From Actinomyces sp. (GTDB lineage: Bacteria; Actinomycetota; Actinomycetes; Actinomycetales; Actinomycetaceae): a stretch of 64,000 nucleotides of DNA. The DNA is taken from NCBI RefSeq assembly GCF_030530635.1, contig NZ_JAUMUL010000008.1, positions 5,894-69,893 of the forward strand. The letters are read 5' to 3'. Of the stretch, positions 1-8,918 are shown piece by piece. A model generated the notes under the pieces. That model did no database searches, had not been told where the DNA came from, and saw nothing but the letters and a program-made list of their open reading frames with translations. Each line of letters opens with the position of its first letter. The first letter of the stretch is position 1. The position numbers and the translations under genes were made by a program.

Positions 1-113
1 GGGGGCAGGCCGTCCAGGATGTGAATCCGCTCGCCGTGGATGCCGGCGACGCGTCCCACCTTCTCGGGGCCATCGGTGACGACGACGGGGTCGTGGGTCG
101 AGTTGAAGCGCAT
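1..113 (-). CDS. N-terminal fragment of an unidentified protein
   Basis: Only the first 37 or so codons lie in the window; the gene runs off the left edge. The ATG at 113 (complement) has a strong AGGAGG site about 7 bases upstream, which is why I accept the start. The fragment begins MRFNSTHDPVVVTDGPEK and I do not recognise the family. It lies 47 bases downstream of the GH3 stop on the same strand, so it is probably the last or next gene of that sugar operon. No function is assigned. Confidence 0.6.
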   Translation of the reverse strand, partial: MRFNSTHDPVVVTDGPEKVGRVAGIHGERIHILDGLP

Positions 114-160
114 GGGTCGTACCTCCTCGTACGTGCTTGCGGATGGATGTGTGCGGCGGG

Positions 161-2458
161 TCAGTCGGTGACGGTCAGCAGCAGCGGTTCGGCGTCGGAG
201 TCGTCCCCGAGGCGGATCTCGAAATCGCCGGGCTCGACGCGCCAGCCCTCCCCGTCGTCGCCGAACAGCGCCAGGTGGCTGCGGTCCAGACGGAAGGAGA
301 CCGCTTGGCTGCCGCCGGCGGGGACGGAGACGCGCTGGAAGCCGGCGAGCCTGCGGACGGCGGGGGCGAGCGAGGCGAGCACGTCGCGGGTGAACAGCAG
401 CACCACGTCCTCGCCGTCCCTCTCCCCGGTGTTGGCAACCGTGGCCGTGACCTCCACGGCGGCGCCGGCGTCGAGCTCGGCCCGGGAGATGGTGGTGCGA
501 TTCAGGGCGGCGTCGCGGTAGGTGAAGCTCGTGTAGGACAGGCCGTGGCCGAAGTGGAAGCGGGGGCCGAGCGGCAGGTCGCGGTACTTGGAGGTGAAGA
601 ACTCCTGGAGGTTGGCGGGGCCGTCCAGGCCCATGTCGAAGACGGGCTTGACCATCTCCCCGCCGCGGGTGGCGGGGCGTCCGGTGTTCTCGTGGGCGTC
701 GTATGTGGCCGGGAGCTGCCCGGAGTGGCGGGGGAAGCCGATGGGTAGGCGCCCGGAGGGGTTGACGGCGCCGGTAAGGACGTCGGCGATGACCTCCGGG
801 CCGGTGGTGCCCAGGTGCCAGGCGGCCAGGACGGCGCCCGGCTCCTCGATCCAGTCCTCCACGACGAGCGGGCGCCCGGCCACGAGCACCACGGCCAGGG
901 GCGTGCCGGTGGCGGCGATGGCGTGGACGAGGGCGGCCTGGTCGCCGGGCAGGTGCAGGTCGGCGCGGGAGGTGGCCTCGCCGGTGAGCTGGCTGGGCTC
1001 GTCCAGGGCGAGGATCACCAGGTCGGCGTCGGCGGCGGCCGCGGCGACGGCGTCGACCTCCTCCCCGGTGACGCCGAGCGGGTCATGCCCGCCCAGCACC
1101 GTCAGCTCGGGGGCGGGCGTACCGGCGTCGGCGGCACGGGCCTCCAGGGCCACGGCCAGCGCGTCCGCGAGAGAGCGGGTGGGTGGGGCGGCGAAGTGCT
1201 GCACCCAGGCGCCCAGGTGGTCGGTGTGGGTGGCGGCCGGGCCGGCCAGCAGGATGCGGCGGGCGGTGGGGGCGATCGGTAGGGAGCCGTCGTTGGTGAG
1301 CAGCACGGGGCACTTCTCGGCGGCGGCGCGGGCGGCGGCCAGGTGCTGCGGGGTGGGGGCGGTGATCTCGGCGGCGGGGTCCACGTAGGGGTTCTCGAAC
1401 AGGCCGAGGGCCAGCTTGAGGGCCAGGACGCGGCGGACGGCGTCGTCGACGCGGGCCACCAAGGCCGGGTCGTCACCGTCCAGGAGGGCGGGGTGGTCGG
1501 GGCGGGCGGCCGGGTCGTGCAGGTGCCCGCCCATTTCGATGTCGAGCCCGGCGGAAAGCGACGTGCGGGCGGCGCCGGGCAGGTCGGCGGCCACCCCGTG
1601 GGGGATGAGGTTCTCCACGCCGGAGGCGTCGCCGACTATCGCGCCGGTGAAGCCGAGCTGGTCCTTGAGGAGGCCGGTGAGCAGGCGGCGGTTGGCGTGC
1701 ACGGGGCGGCCGTTCATGGTGTTGAAGGAGGCCATGACGGAGCCGACACCGGCGTCCACGCAGGCGGCGAAGGGCGGCAGGTACACGGAGTGGAGCCGCT
1801 GGTCGGACATGTCCACGGTGTTGTAGTCGCGGCCGCCCTCGGCGGCGCCGTAGCCGATGAAGTGCTTGGCGGTGGCCACCATGGTGCCGGGCTCATCCAG
1901 GCGCTCGTGCTGGTAGCCCGTAACCATGGCGGCCCCGAGTTCGGCGGTCAGCAGGGGATCCTCGCCGAAGCCCTCGGCGACGCGCCCCCAGCGCGGGTCG
2001 CGGGCGACGTCCACCATGGGCGAGTAGGTCCAGGTGACGCCGCCGGAGCGGGCCTCGGCGGCGGAGACGGCGGCGCAGGAGCGGGCGACGGCGGTGGAGA
2101 AGGAGGCGCCCATGGCCAGCGGGGTGGGGAAGATGGTGCGCTGGCCGTGGATGACGTCCAGGCCGATGAGCAGGGGGATGCCGTGCGGGGTCTCCTCCAC
2201 GGCGGCGCGCTGGATCGCATTGGCGTCAGCCGCGTTGCCGGGCCAGAACAGGGCGCCGATGCCGGCACGGGCCTCCTCCAGACACTCCTCGGTGGTCATC
2301 TTGAAGGTGACCTGCACCTGCGCCAGCTTCTCCTCCCAGGTGAGGGAGGCGAGGATGGCCTCGATGCGCTCGCGCTGGGCGGCGGTGAGTTGGGCGGCGG
2401 GGCTCTTCGGGCTGGTGGCTGGGTGGTTGGCGGCGGAGGCGGCGTTGGCGGCGGTCAT
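161..2458 (-). CDS. GH3 family beta-glycosidase (BglX-like), cytoplasmic
   Basis: The 765-residue product is a glycoside hydrolase family 3 enzyme that should remove non-reducing beta-linked glucose or xylose. The N-terminal TIM barrel spans about residues 25-340, with a KHFIGYG motif near 198-204 and the expected nucleophile Asp277 in GAIVGDASG. The second domain carries GEATSRADLHLPG, matching the GEASSR-type loop that holds the acid/base Glu in BglX relatives. A fibronectin III-like domain follows the GHGLSYT motif and fills the last 110 residues. There is no signal peptide, so substrates must be imported, probably by the GPH symporter encoded just upstream. I start at the ATG with an AGGAG site, not the longer upstream start, whose extra 36 residues look non-coding. 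Exact substrate is unknown. Confidence 0.9.
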   Translation of the reverse strand: MTAANAASAANHPATSPKSPAAQLTAAQRERIEAILASLTWEEKLAQVQVTFKMTTEECLEEARAGIGALFWPGNAADANAIQRAAVEETPHGIPLLIGLDVIHGQRTIFPTPLAMGASFSTAVARSCAAVSAAEARSGGVTWTYSPMVDVARDPRWGRVAEGFGEDPLLTAELGAAMVTGYQHERLDEPGTMVATAKHFIGYGAAEGGRDYNTVDMSDQRLHSVYLPPFAACVDAGVGSVMASFNTMNGRPVHANRRLLTGLLKDQLGFTGAIVGDASGVENLIPHGVAADLPGAARTSLSAGLDIEMGGHLHDPAARPDHPALLDGDDPALVARVDDAVRRVLALKLALGLFENPYVDPAAEITAPTPQHLAAARAAAEKCPVLLTNDGSLPIAPTARRILLAGPAATHTDHLGAWVQHFAAPPTRSLADALAVALEARAADAGTPAPELTVLGGHDPLGVTGEEVDAVAAAAADADLVILALDEPSQLTGEATSRADLHLPGDQAALVHAIAATGTPLAVVLVAGRPLVVEDWIEEPGAVLAAWHLGTTGPEVIADVLTGAVNPSGRLPIGFPRHSGQLPATYDAHENTGRPATRGGEMVKPVFDMGLDGPANLQEFFTSKYRDLPLGPRFHFGHGLSYTSFTYRDAALNRTTISRAELDAGAAVEVTATVANTGERDGEDVVLLFTRDVLASLAPAVRRLAGFQRVSVPAGGSQAVSFRLDRSHLALFGDDGEGWRVEPGDFEIRLGDDSDAEPLLLTVTD

Positions 2459-2581
2459 GTGAGGGCTCCTCGCTGAGCTGTCAATCGGGTGGGCGGAGAG
2501 AGTAGTTGGAGGGGTTGGGGCGGGCGCAGGGCGGCGTCGGCCCTCAGGTCGATCATCCCCCTGCACCCGCCCGTGACGTAA

Positions 2582-4072
2582 TCAGATCTCGCCGCGTTTC
2601 TCCGCGGCGCGCTCAGCCGCTTCGGCGAGGCGCTCGGCCTCCTCACGGCTTACCCCCTCGGCGAGGGCCTCAGCCCGGGCGGCGCGCTTGACCTCGAGCT
2701 CAGCCTCGATCTCATGCATCGTCTTGGTGTCCAGCTTCCAGAACAGCAGCGGAACGAAGGCCAGGAAGGCCATGATTGCGGGGACGAGGTTTGCGGCGAT
2801 ATTAATGCCCGTGAGCGCACTTGCACTTTGCACCTCCAGGGCTCCGTTGTATCCGAACCAGCCCATGATGTACAGGGCGGCGGCGCCACCAATAGCGTTG
2901 GCGAACTTCGTGGACAGGGACACTGCTGCGTAGGAGGTACCGTCCGCACGAACACCCGTCTTGAGCTCGTAGTAGTCGACGGCGTCCGGCACCATGGACA
3001 GGGCGATCGGGGCCGCAAAACCGGACAGACCGTAGAGGAACTGCAAAGCGAGGAGCACCGTGAGATTGGTCTGCCCGAAGAAGAAGATGAGCACGAGGAA
3101 GATCCCTCCCGAAAGCACGGAGGCCATCATCATGTTGCGCTTGCCCAGCTTGAGGGCAAAGGGCGGCAAAGTGACGCTGCCGATGATCGTGCCGATTCGG
3201 AAGGCAAGCATGACGCCCGCCATCAGGAGCGGGTTGCCCAGGAGCCAACGGCAGTAGTAGAACATGATGCCGATACGGCCGAAGAGGCCGAAGAGCTGCA
3301 ACAGCAGCGTCAAGAACACCACCATGAGCTGATCGTTGGTGACGACCGCCTTAACCGTCCGGCTGAAGGGGATCTTCTGCTGCTCCGGTGTCATGGTGAT
3401 GCGCTCGCGAACGTTCAGACCGGTGATCAGGAAGGCCGGTAGGGCGATGAGCGCGAAGATGAGCATCGTCAGGAAGTAGGAGCGGCTATCGAAGCCGCGT
3501 TCCTTGGCAGCCTCCGAGGCTACGAGGGAAACCAGGAGGAAGGGGGTGGCCACGTCCAGAATCAGCCCGGCGGCCTGAGAGCCGATGTTGCGAATCCAGT
3601 TGAGAATGACTCGTTCACCCGAGTCCGTGGTCATGACACCCGCCAGCGAGCCGTAGGACATATTGGCGACCGTGTAGAGGAAGCACAGTAGGACGTAGCC
3701 GATCCCGGCCCAGGCGATCTTGGCGCCGTTGCCACCGTGGAACGGCATCCAGAAGGCCAGGATCATGCTGATCGACAGCAGCGGGGCGCCGAAGATCACG
3801 TAGGGGCGGAACCTGCCCCAGCGGCTCTTCGTGCGCTCAGCCACGTAGCCGAAGGCGAGGTCCTGGAAGCCGTCCAGGACACGGGCAACGAGCAGGATGT
3901 TCGCCGCCGCGGCCGCTGGAATGAGCGCGATGTCGGTGTAGAAGGTGATGAGGTAGGAGCCAACAGTCGTCCAGACGAACTGGGAGCCGAACTCGGCGAA
4001 GCCGTAGGAGATCTTCTCCTTGAGGGGGACCTGGGCCCCCTGATGCGTGGGCGCTTCTGACTGGGTCGTCAT
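2582..4072 (-). CDS. GPH-family sugar:cation symporter (MelB-like)
   Basis: The 496-residue integral membrane protein has about 12 hydrophobic segments and the layout of the glycoside-pentoside-hexuronide:cation symporters. The cytoplasmic loop after the second segment reads RTKSRWGRFRPYV, the conserved loop of this family. The C-terminus is a long charged tail rich in Glu, Ala and Arg (about residues 440-496), likely a helix on the cytoplasmic side. An AAGG site precedes the ATG. The gene is 123 bases upstream of the GH3 gene on the same strand, so import and hydrolysis of a beta-glycoside are likely coupled. The divergent ROK gene is the obvious candidate regulator. The transported sugar cannot be read from the sequence. 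Confidence 0.9.
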   Translation of the reverse strand: MTTQSEAPTHQGAQVPLKEKISYGFAEFGSQFVWTTVGSYLITFYTDIALIPAAAAANILLVARVLDGFQDLAFGYVAERTKSRWGRFRPYVIFGAPLLSISMILAFWMPFHGGNGAKIAWAGIGYVLLCFLYTVANMSYGSLAGVMTTDSGERVILNWIRNIGSQAAGLILDVATPFLLVSLVASEAAKERGFDSRSYFLTMLIFALIALPAFLITGLNVRERITMTPEQQKIPFSRTVKAVVTNDQLMVVFLTLLLQLFGLFGRIGIMFYYCRWLLGNPLLMAGVMLAFRIGTIIGSVTLPPFALKLGKRNMMMASVLSGGIFLVLIFFFGQTNLTVLLALQFLYGLSGFAAPIALSMVPDAVDYYELKTGVRADGTSYAAVSLSTKFANAIGGAAALYIMGWFGYNGALEVQSASALTGINIAANLVPAIMAFLAFVPLLFWKLDTKTMHEIEAELEVKRAARAEALAEGVSREEAERLAEAAERAAEKRGEI

Positions 4073-4510
4073 AACAGGCCTTTCTGTGATGCGAAGTGCG
4101 GAACGATCGGATAGCGACCGCGCCCGGAACTCCTCGGGCCCGACGGCGATGTACTGGGCCCGGTGCGTTCTGGGGTTCAGTCAACGTGGGAGCGCCGCGA
4201 CCAACAAGCAGCAGAGACAGCCGTTCTGCACTCGCCGTGCATAAGCTCACACCACATCACAGGCACCGGCCGAACCGCCCCAACCACCCTTAGTTGGCGC
4301 CCCTTCAGCACATTCAGATCCCGGCTCGGGGTATCCGTCAGGTCCAGCGACGCGCCACATCCACAGATCCACGTTATGCACGATCACAGCAGAAGTCGGC
4401 GACTCGATGCCAGTAATACGGTTGACGGGTACAAAAGTGCGACGGACACTGCCCATGTGACACCACAAGCAGATAAGCACGATGACGTGCAGGCACCGCC
4501 ATCTCCTCCA
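4073..4510. promoter_or_regulatory. Divergent regulatory region between symporter and ROK gene
   Basis: These 438 bases separate the symporter start from the ROK start chosen here. The base composition is less coding-like than its flanks. Promoters for both genes must lie here. I see no clear palindromic operator. Part of the right half could belong to the ROK coding region if an upstream start (ATG at 4376) is used. Confidence 0.4.
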
Positions 4511-5821
4511 ATGTCCCCGCGTACGTCCGCTACCGGGGCCCGCCCCCCTTCGTTCGCCCACGTATCGCAACTGGCCGAACTCATCGCCGAGGCACGCCGG
4601 TACCCCCAGGGACTGTCCCGTGCCGACCTGTCCGAGACCCTGACACTGGGCCGTAACGCCGTTGACCGGCGCCTCAAGACCGCCGTCGGTCTCGGACTGC
4701 TCTGCCCCGCCGGACGCGGGATATCCACTGGCGGCCGCGCCCCGGAGATGTGGCGGTTCAACCCGTCGGCCGCAACGATCCTCGTACTGTCGATCTCATA
4801 TCGTTCGAGCACGGTGGCGCTTACGGATCTCAATGGCGAGATCATCGATCAGACCCGCTGGGATGAGGGCATTCTCTGCGCCCCACAGGCCGTCATCGGC
4901 AACTCCTTGGCGCACCTCGCCGATCTGCGCAGCCGCCACCCCGAGCTGCCGCCCACGTGGGGTCTGGGCGTCAGCATCCCGACCACCGTCGACTTCAGGG
5001 ACGGGAGCCTGATCGCCCCGGCCACAGCCAGAACCGGTGGAGCGTCCGACACCCTCAGCTGGACCGATTTCCCACTACGCAGCCGACTGGCACAGGCACT
5101 CGGCCTGCCGGTATGGATCGACGACGAGGTCAACGTCCTGGCGCTGGCCGCCGCGAAGCGAATCGGCGCCCCGCAGGACCTTTTGTATGTCCGCCTCAGC
5201 CTAGGGCTGGGCATGGGCATCGTCTCCCAGGGGCAGGTGCACCGCGGTGCCGCAGCGGCCTCCGGAGAGATCGCCCATATTCAGATGACGGGATCAGGCG
5301 GACGCGCCTGCCGCTGCGGACGCAGGGGATGCTTGGAGACGACGCTCTCCGGAGGCGCCATGGAGGAGGAGGCCGTCACCCCGCAGGCGCTTAAACGTTC
5401 CTCCTACCTGCGCCGCCTGGACGAGTCCGGCGGAGTCCGCTGCGAACACGTCTTCCGCGGCGCGGCTGAGGGCGACCCCGTGTGCAGGCGACTGCTGACC
5501 GAGGCGGCAGACCGGCTCTCGGTGGTACTGGCGGTACTCACCACCACCTACAATCCCGGGGAGGTGGTACTCGGCGGCGGCGTGGCGCAGGCCGGCGAGT
5601 TCTTCTCGATGGCGGTGGGCCAGGCACTGCGTCGGCGGGTACTGCCGGCCACCTCAGAGCGTCTGCGCGTGCGCATGGGCAAGACGGACGATGCGCTGAT
5701 AGGCGCCTGCCGCATGGTTACCGATCGCCTGCTGTCCGCCCACGTCATGCATGTCTGGCTGCCCCAGGGCTCCCCCGTGGGGGTACAGGAGCTGGTTACC
5801 CACCGCCGCCAGGATGCATGA
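4511..5821 (+). CDS. ROK-family transcriptional regulator
   Basis: The product is about 436 residues. A winged helix-turn-helix lies near residues 20-70 (SQLAELIAE to GLGLLCPAG), followed by a ROK fold with the zinc-binding stretch CRCGRRGCLET. It is probably a sugar-responsive repressor of the divergent symporter-GH3 operon. The N-terminus is uncertain: the frame stays open upstream, with ATG codons at 4376 and 4511 and no convincing ribosome site at either. I chose 4511 because the DNA-binding domain begins shortly after it and the upstream stretch is low-complexity. It resembles the second ROK protein encoded near 10.3 kb, and both genes are followed by the same 23-base tandem repeat. Confidence 0.85.
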   Translation: MSPRTSATGARPPSFAHVSQLAELIAEARRYPQGLSRADLSETLTLGRNAVDRRLKTAVGLGLLCPAGRGISTGGRAPEMWRFNPSAATILVLSISYRSSTVALTDLNGEIIDQTRWDEGILCAPQAVIGNSLAHLADLRSRHPELPPTWGLGVSIPTTVDFRDGSLIAPATARTGGASDTLSWTDFPLRSRLAQALGLPVWIDDEVNVLALAAAKRIGAPQDLLYVRLSLGLGMGIVSQGQVHRGAAAASGEIAHIQMTGSGGRACRCGRRGCLETTLSGGAMEEEAVTPQALKRSSYLRRLDESGGVRCEHVFRGAAEGDPVCRRLLTEAADRLSVVLAVLTTTYNPGEVVLGGGVAQAGEFFSMAVGQALRRRVLPATSERLRVRMGKTDDALIGACRMVTDRLLSAHVMHVWLPQGSPVGVQELVTHRRQDA

Positions 5822-5855
5822 CCGCCTTCGCGAACGCACCCCCACCCCCACCCCA

Positions 5856-5900
5856 CCGAGATCGGTCGATATAACCGTCGAGATCGGTAGATGTGACGTA
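5856..5900. repeat. Two tandem units of a 23-base intergenic repeat
   Basis: Two adjacent units (5856-5878 and 5879-5900) share the core CCGAGATCGGTNGATNT. Three related units follow the other ROK gene at 11514-11580, and single related units occur near 17836, 23645 and 41889. It lies just past the ROK stop codon and could act in transcript termination or be a dispersed repeat family. Confidence 0.7.
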
Positions 5901-5943
5901 TCCGGGTACGCACCACACACCTGCAGCTGCCAACGTTCGCAGC

Positions 5944-6046
5944 ACCGCAGCACGCGCACCCGCACGGCGGCCAGGCGGTCCAACGGCAGCAGGTTAAGAC
6001 GCTCGTCGCCGTTGAGGTTGCGTCCACCCAGCCACTCCCCCACCTC
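5944..6046 (-). pseudogene. Duplicated 3' end of the GH35 gene (remnant)
   Basis: On the complement strand this stretch still encodes GEWLGGRNLNGDERLNLL and the following RLAAVRVRVL, matching the last 35 or so codons of the intact GH35 gene at 6794-8383. DNA identity to 6797-6901 is roughly 87 percent by eye. No upstream part of the gene remains and the natural stop codon is lost. It is a relic of a second copy or of a duplication accompanying insertion of the toxin-antitoxin genes, which lie exactly between the two copies. Confidence 0.8.
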
Positions 6047-6056
6047 TCAGCTCTGC

Positions 6057-6072
6057 TATCATGCTGATGATA
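6057..6072. promoter_or_regulatory. Palindromic operator upstream of toxin-antitoxin genes
   Basis: TATCAT and ATGATA form a perfect inverted repeat with a four-base spacer, about 30 bases before the antitoxin start, in a short AT-rich stretch that contrasts with the surrounding GC-rich DNA. Phd/YefM antitoxins normally repress their own promoter through such sites. Binding is inferred. Confidence 0.55.
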
Positions 6073-6103
6073 AAACGTATTCAATGAGGGGTTGAGGATA
6101 CCC

Positions 6104-6421
6104 ATGCCAGTCATCCGCCCGATCTCCGACCTGCGCAACAAGTTCACAGAGATCTCAAAGACTGTACACGATGCCGACCGCCCTGTCTTCCTGACCCGCA
6201 ACGGGGTGGGCGACATGGTGGTGATGAGCATCGAGCACTACGAGGCGCTCGCGCTCAACCGGGAGATCACCGAGGCGCTGGCCGCGGCGGAAGTCGAGAT
6301 GGAGACAACCACGGAGCGTTCCACCTCGGAGGAAGTACTCGCGTACGCACTCGCCGCGATCGACAACGCCAACGAATCCAGACAGGCCAGCACGTCGCAC
6401 CCCGTCGAAACAGAAGCATGA
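6104..6421 (+). CDS. Phd/YefM-type antitoxin
   Basis: The 105-residue protein begins MPVIRPISDLRNKFTEISK, the typical N-terminus of Phd/YefM antitoxins, which fold into a DNA-binding dimer. The phrase VFLTRNGVGDMVVMSIEHYEAL is also family-typical. The C-terminal half is acidic and polar, as expected of a flexible toxin-neutralising tail. The ATG was chosen over a TTG four codons upstream because a GAGG motif sits 6 bases before it. It overlaps the toxin gene by four bases (ATGA), so the two are translationally coupled. It should repress its own operon through the palindrome upstream. Confidence 0.9.
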   Translation: MPVIRPISDLRNKFTEISKTVHDADRPVFLTRNGVGDMVVMSIEHYEALALNREITEALAAAEVEMETTTERSTSEEVLAYALAAIDNANESRQASTSHPVETEA

Positions 6422-6735
6422 GATCGTACGTAGTCCGCTACCTGCCCAGAGCACAGCAAGAACTCGCCGATGCTGGTCTATCGGTACTCGAGGTATCTGG
6501 AGACGTTGATTCCGCAGTGCGGACAGTGCGACACATCGTCACTGTCATCAACTCGTTGAGCACCATGCCGAGTCGCCACCGCGTCTATACGCCATATCGT
6601 TCGCTCTCGCGCGAGTATCGATACGTACGCGCCGACCAGCACCTCGCCTTCTACTGGGTCGATGAGGAGTCTGCAACCGTGACCCTCGTCCGGATTATCC
6701 ATGTGCGCGCGGACATCAGCCGGCACCTGGAGTGA
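6418..6735 (+). CDS. RelE/ParE-family toxin
   Basis: The 105-residue protein has the RelE/ParE pattern: an N-terminal helical hairpin (YLPRAQQELADAG), then PYRSLSREYRYV and the closing strands FYWVDEESATVTLVRIIH followed by a basic RADISRHL end. RelE-like members cut ribosome-bound mRNA and ParE-like members poison gyrase; the sequence does not let me choose. It overlaps the antitoxin gene by four bases. The pair is less GC-rich than its neighbours and sits between two copies of a GH35 3' end, both signs of acquisition. Confidence 0.87.
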   Translation: MRSYVVRYLPRAQQELADAGLSVLEVSGDVDSAVRTVRHIVTVINSLSTMPSRHRVYTPYRSLSREYRYVRADQHLAFYWVDEESATVTLVRIIHVRADISRHLE

Positions 6736-6793
6736 GTCCCAACCGGCTCCCGTCTTTGCACCATCACCCAAACTGGTCTGCTCCCAGTCACCT

Positions 6794-8383
6794 CTACCGC
6801 CGCAGCACACGAACCCGCACGGCTGCCAGGCGGTCCAGCGGCAGCAGGTTCAACCGCTCGTCGCCGTTGAGGTTGCGGCCACTGACCCACTCCCCCGCCT
6901 CGTAGCGGCCCTCTACGGCGTCGTCAATCTCCACGATCTCACCCGGGGCACCGGCCGCCTCCAGCATCAGCCCCTGGCCGATCACCAGCACCTCATCCTC
7001 CCCCAGGTCGATCAGTACGCCCATGGGGCGCATATCCGCCGGGGCGGGCATGAGCGACTCCTCCAGGTTCTCCTGCTCGCCGCGCGCCTGCGTGCGCACC
7101 TGCACACCGGCGTCCAGGAAGATCTTGCTCAGCACGTCGGCGGCCCCGCGCACGGTCCAGGTCAGGCCGCCCAGCTCAACGACGTCGCTCTCACCCGCCT
7201 CCAGCAGCACCGGCCGGATACGGTCCTCGCGCTGCGCCGCCACGATCACTTTCTCCGCCCCGGTAAGCAGGTGGTAGGCGGCGGCGAACTGGCCGTCGGG
7301 GCGCAGGTCGTCCACCCCGAACACGTTGAAGCCGATCGCCCCAGAGCCGACCGCCCAGAAGACGTTTCCGACGGCAACTCCCGACTCTGGCACCAGCAGC
7401 GCATTATCCTCCCGCACGTACCCGGACACGGCGCCCTTGACGTCGTCGACGTAGATGTCAGGGCCGAGCAGGGCCAGCGTCGGAGCCGCCGCCTTCCACA
7501 CGTCCACGACGCCGGCCACGGGCCCACCGCTGGGGTACTGGCCCGGCAGCTCCTGCCCCGGCTGGGGACCCAGCCAGGCGTTGGCGTAACAAACGACGTC
7601 CAGGTGCTCGGCCGCGGCGGCGGCCAGCGCCTCGCAGTAGGAGGCGAAGCCCCAGGCCATGAAGACCTCGTCGGCGCTCGGCCCCTCCCCGAACACCTGG
7701 GTCCATGTGCCCGAGGCGGGTGAGCCCTGCCCGCGCCACAGCCGTGAGGCGGTGCCGGTGGACTCGGGGTGGGCGGCGAGCCAGTCCAGCAACGCCGTCG
7801 GCACCGGGGCGGCCCAAGCGGCCTCGGCGACGGCCGCATGATCGCGGGAGGCGCCGAGCAGCCCGGTCTCGTTCTCCACCTGCACCATGACGACGGTGCC
7901 ATCGGAGTCCACTTCGGCGATGTGGCGGGCCAGGGCGGTGAAGGCGCGCCGGTCGGCCTCCAACAAAGCGGGAGAGAACACCGACAGTACGGGGGTACCG
8001 GGCCGGGTGAAGGCACCGGTGGCGCCGTCGGAGCCGGCCTCCGCACGCGGGAAGCGCTCGGAATCGGCACGCACCCAGCGGGGCGCATAGGTGGAGGCGG
8101 CGTTCTTGAAGGCGCCGAACCAAAGCAACGTCAGCGCCAGACCACGCTCCCGCGCCAGGTCGATCAACGCGTCCACACCCGTGAAGTCGAAGGCCCCCTC
8201 GCTGGGCTCCACCAGGTGCCAGCTGACGGTGGCGGTGACGGCATTCCCACCGAGCTCGACCACCCGGTCGAAGGCGACGCGAGCGAGCCTGATGTCGGAG
8301 CTGGTGGAGTTGTGCAGTTGCCCGCCCAGCAGCAGCCGGGGGCGTCCCCCGACCATCAAGTGGCGGCTGTCGATGCGGTTCAT
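6794..8383 (-). CDS. GH35-type beta-galactosidase
   Basis: The 529-residue protein is a clan-A TIM-barrel glycosidase of the GH35 type with a C-terminal DUF5597-like beta domain. The acid/base Glu172 lies in VQVENETG and the likely nucleophile Glu333 in LLVPESGV. There is no signal peptide, so it acts on imported galactosides or related glycosides. The ATG is preceded by AAGGAG. It is the third gene of the minus-strand operon that starts with the C-glycoside deglycosidase subunits, 133 bases after the beta-subunit stop. The association suggests it processes O-glycosidic decorations on the same plant-type glycosides, which is an inference from position. Confidence 0.85.
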   Translation of the reverse strand: MNRIDSRHLMVGGRPRLLLGGQLHNSTSSDIRLARVAFDRVVELGGNAVTATVSWHLVEPSEGAFDFTGVDALIDLARERGLALTLLWFGAFKNAASTYAPRWVRADSERFPRAEAGSDGATGAFTRPGTPVLSVFSPALLEADRRAFTALARHIAEVDSDGTVVMVQVENETGLLGASRDHAAVAEAAWAAPVPTALLDWLAAHPESTGTASRLWRGQGSPASGTWTQVFGEGPSADEVFMAWGFASYCEALAAAAAEHLDVVCYANAWLGPQPGQELPGQYPSGGPVAGVVDVWKAAAPTLALLGPDIYVDDVKGAVSGYVREDNALLVPESGVAVGNVFWAVGSGAIGFNVFGVDDLRPDGQFAAAYHLLTGAEKVIVAAQREDRIRPVLLEAGESDVVELGGLTWTVRGAADVLSKIFLDAGVQVRTQARGEQENLEESLMPAPADMRPMGVLIDLGEDEVLVIGQGLMLEAAGAPGEIVEIDDAVEGRYEAGEWVSGRNLNGDERLNLLPLDRLAAVRVRVLRR

Positions 8384-8516
8384 GGAAAGTCTCCTTCGGC
8401 TTTCGGAATGGTCGGGGCTGTGGCGTTTGTGAGCAGTGGCGGATCTGGCGCCCGACGACGACGGTCCGGGGCGGAAGCCGGCCGGGCCGCCGTCGTCGGC
8501 ACGCGCCTGGGCGGTT

Positions 8517-8909
8517 TCAGATGGTGACCGTGCGCTTCATCTCGCCGGAGAAGGGCACGGGGATGTAGGCCACGCGCGCCGAGACCCGCAGCAGCACCTC
8601 GTGCTCGCCAGGAGTCAGCCCGCCGTCCTGCAGCACGCGCACGGTGGCCTCGTCGGCGTACTCCCAGCGGAAGAAGGTGACCGTCTCCATCTCCTCCAGG
8701 GTGAACCAGTGCTTGCCGTCGTCGGCGGTGAAGCGGATCGAGTCACGGGGCACGGCCTCGCCGTCCACCTCGACCTCGACGTCGTGCACCATGGACAACG
8801 GAATGCCGCGGTAGTAGGGGATGCGGGTGCGCATCTCGAAACCGATAGTTTCGTCATTCTCCCCGACGTTGGTCAGAGAGTTCTCAGTGAAGATGTATCC
8901 GTCGAACAT
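8517..8909 (-). CDS. C-glycoside deglycosidase beta subunit (DUF6379)
   Basis: The 130-residue protein MFDGYIFTENSL... matches the small beta-sandwich subunit known as DUF6379, the beta subunit of C-glycoside deglycosidases such as DgpB of gut bacteria and CarB of Microbacterium. In those enzymes it forms a heteromer with a TIM-barrel alpha subunit that cleaves the C-C bond of 3-keto-C-glycosides. Family-typical stretches here are IPYYRGIPLSMVHDVEV, the DGEAVPRDSIRF hairpin and WFTLEEMETV. The start lies nine bases after the alpha-subunit stop and has only a weak ribosome site, so translational coupling is likely. The assignment rests on recall of the family, not on a search. Confidence 0.85.
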   Translation of the reverse strand: MFDGYIFTENSLTNVGENDETIGFEMRTRIPYYRGIPLSMVHDVEVEVDGEAVPRDSIRFTADDGKHWFTLEEMETVTFFRWEYADEATVRVLQDGGLTPGEHEVLLRVSARVAYIPVPFSGEMKRTVTI

Positions 8910-8918
8910 GGGTGCTGC

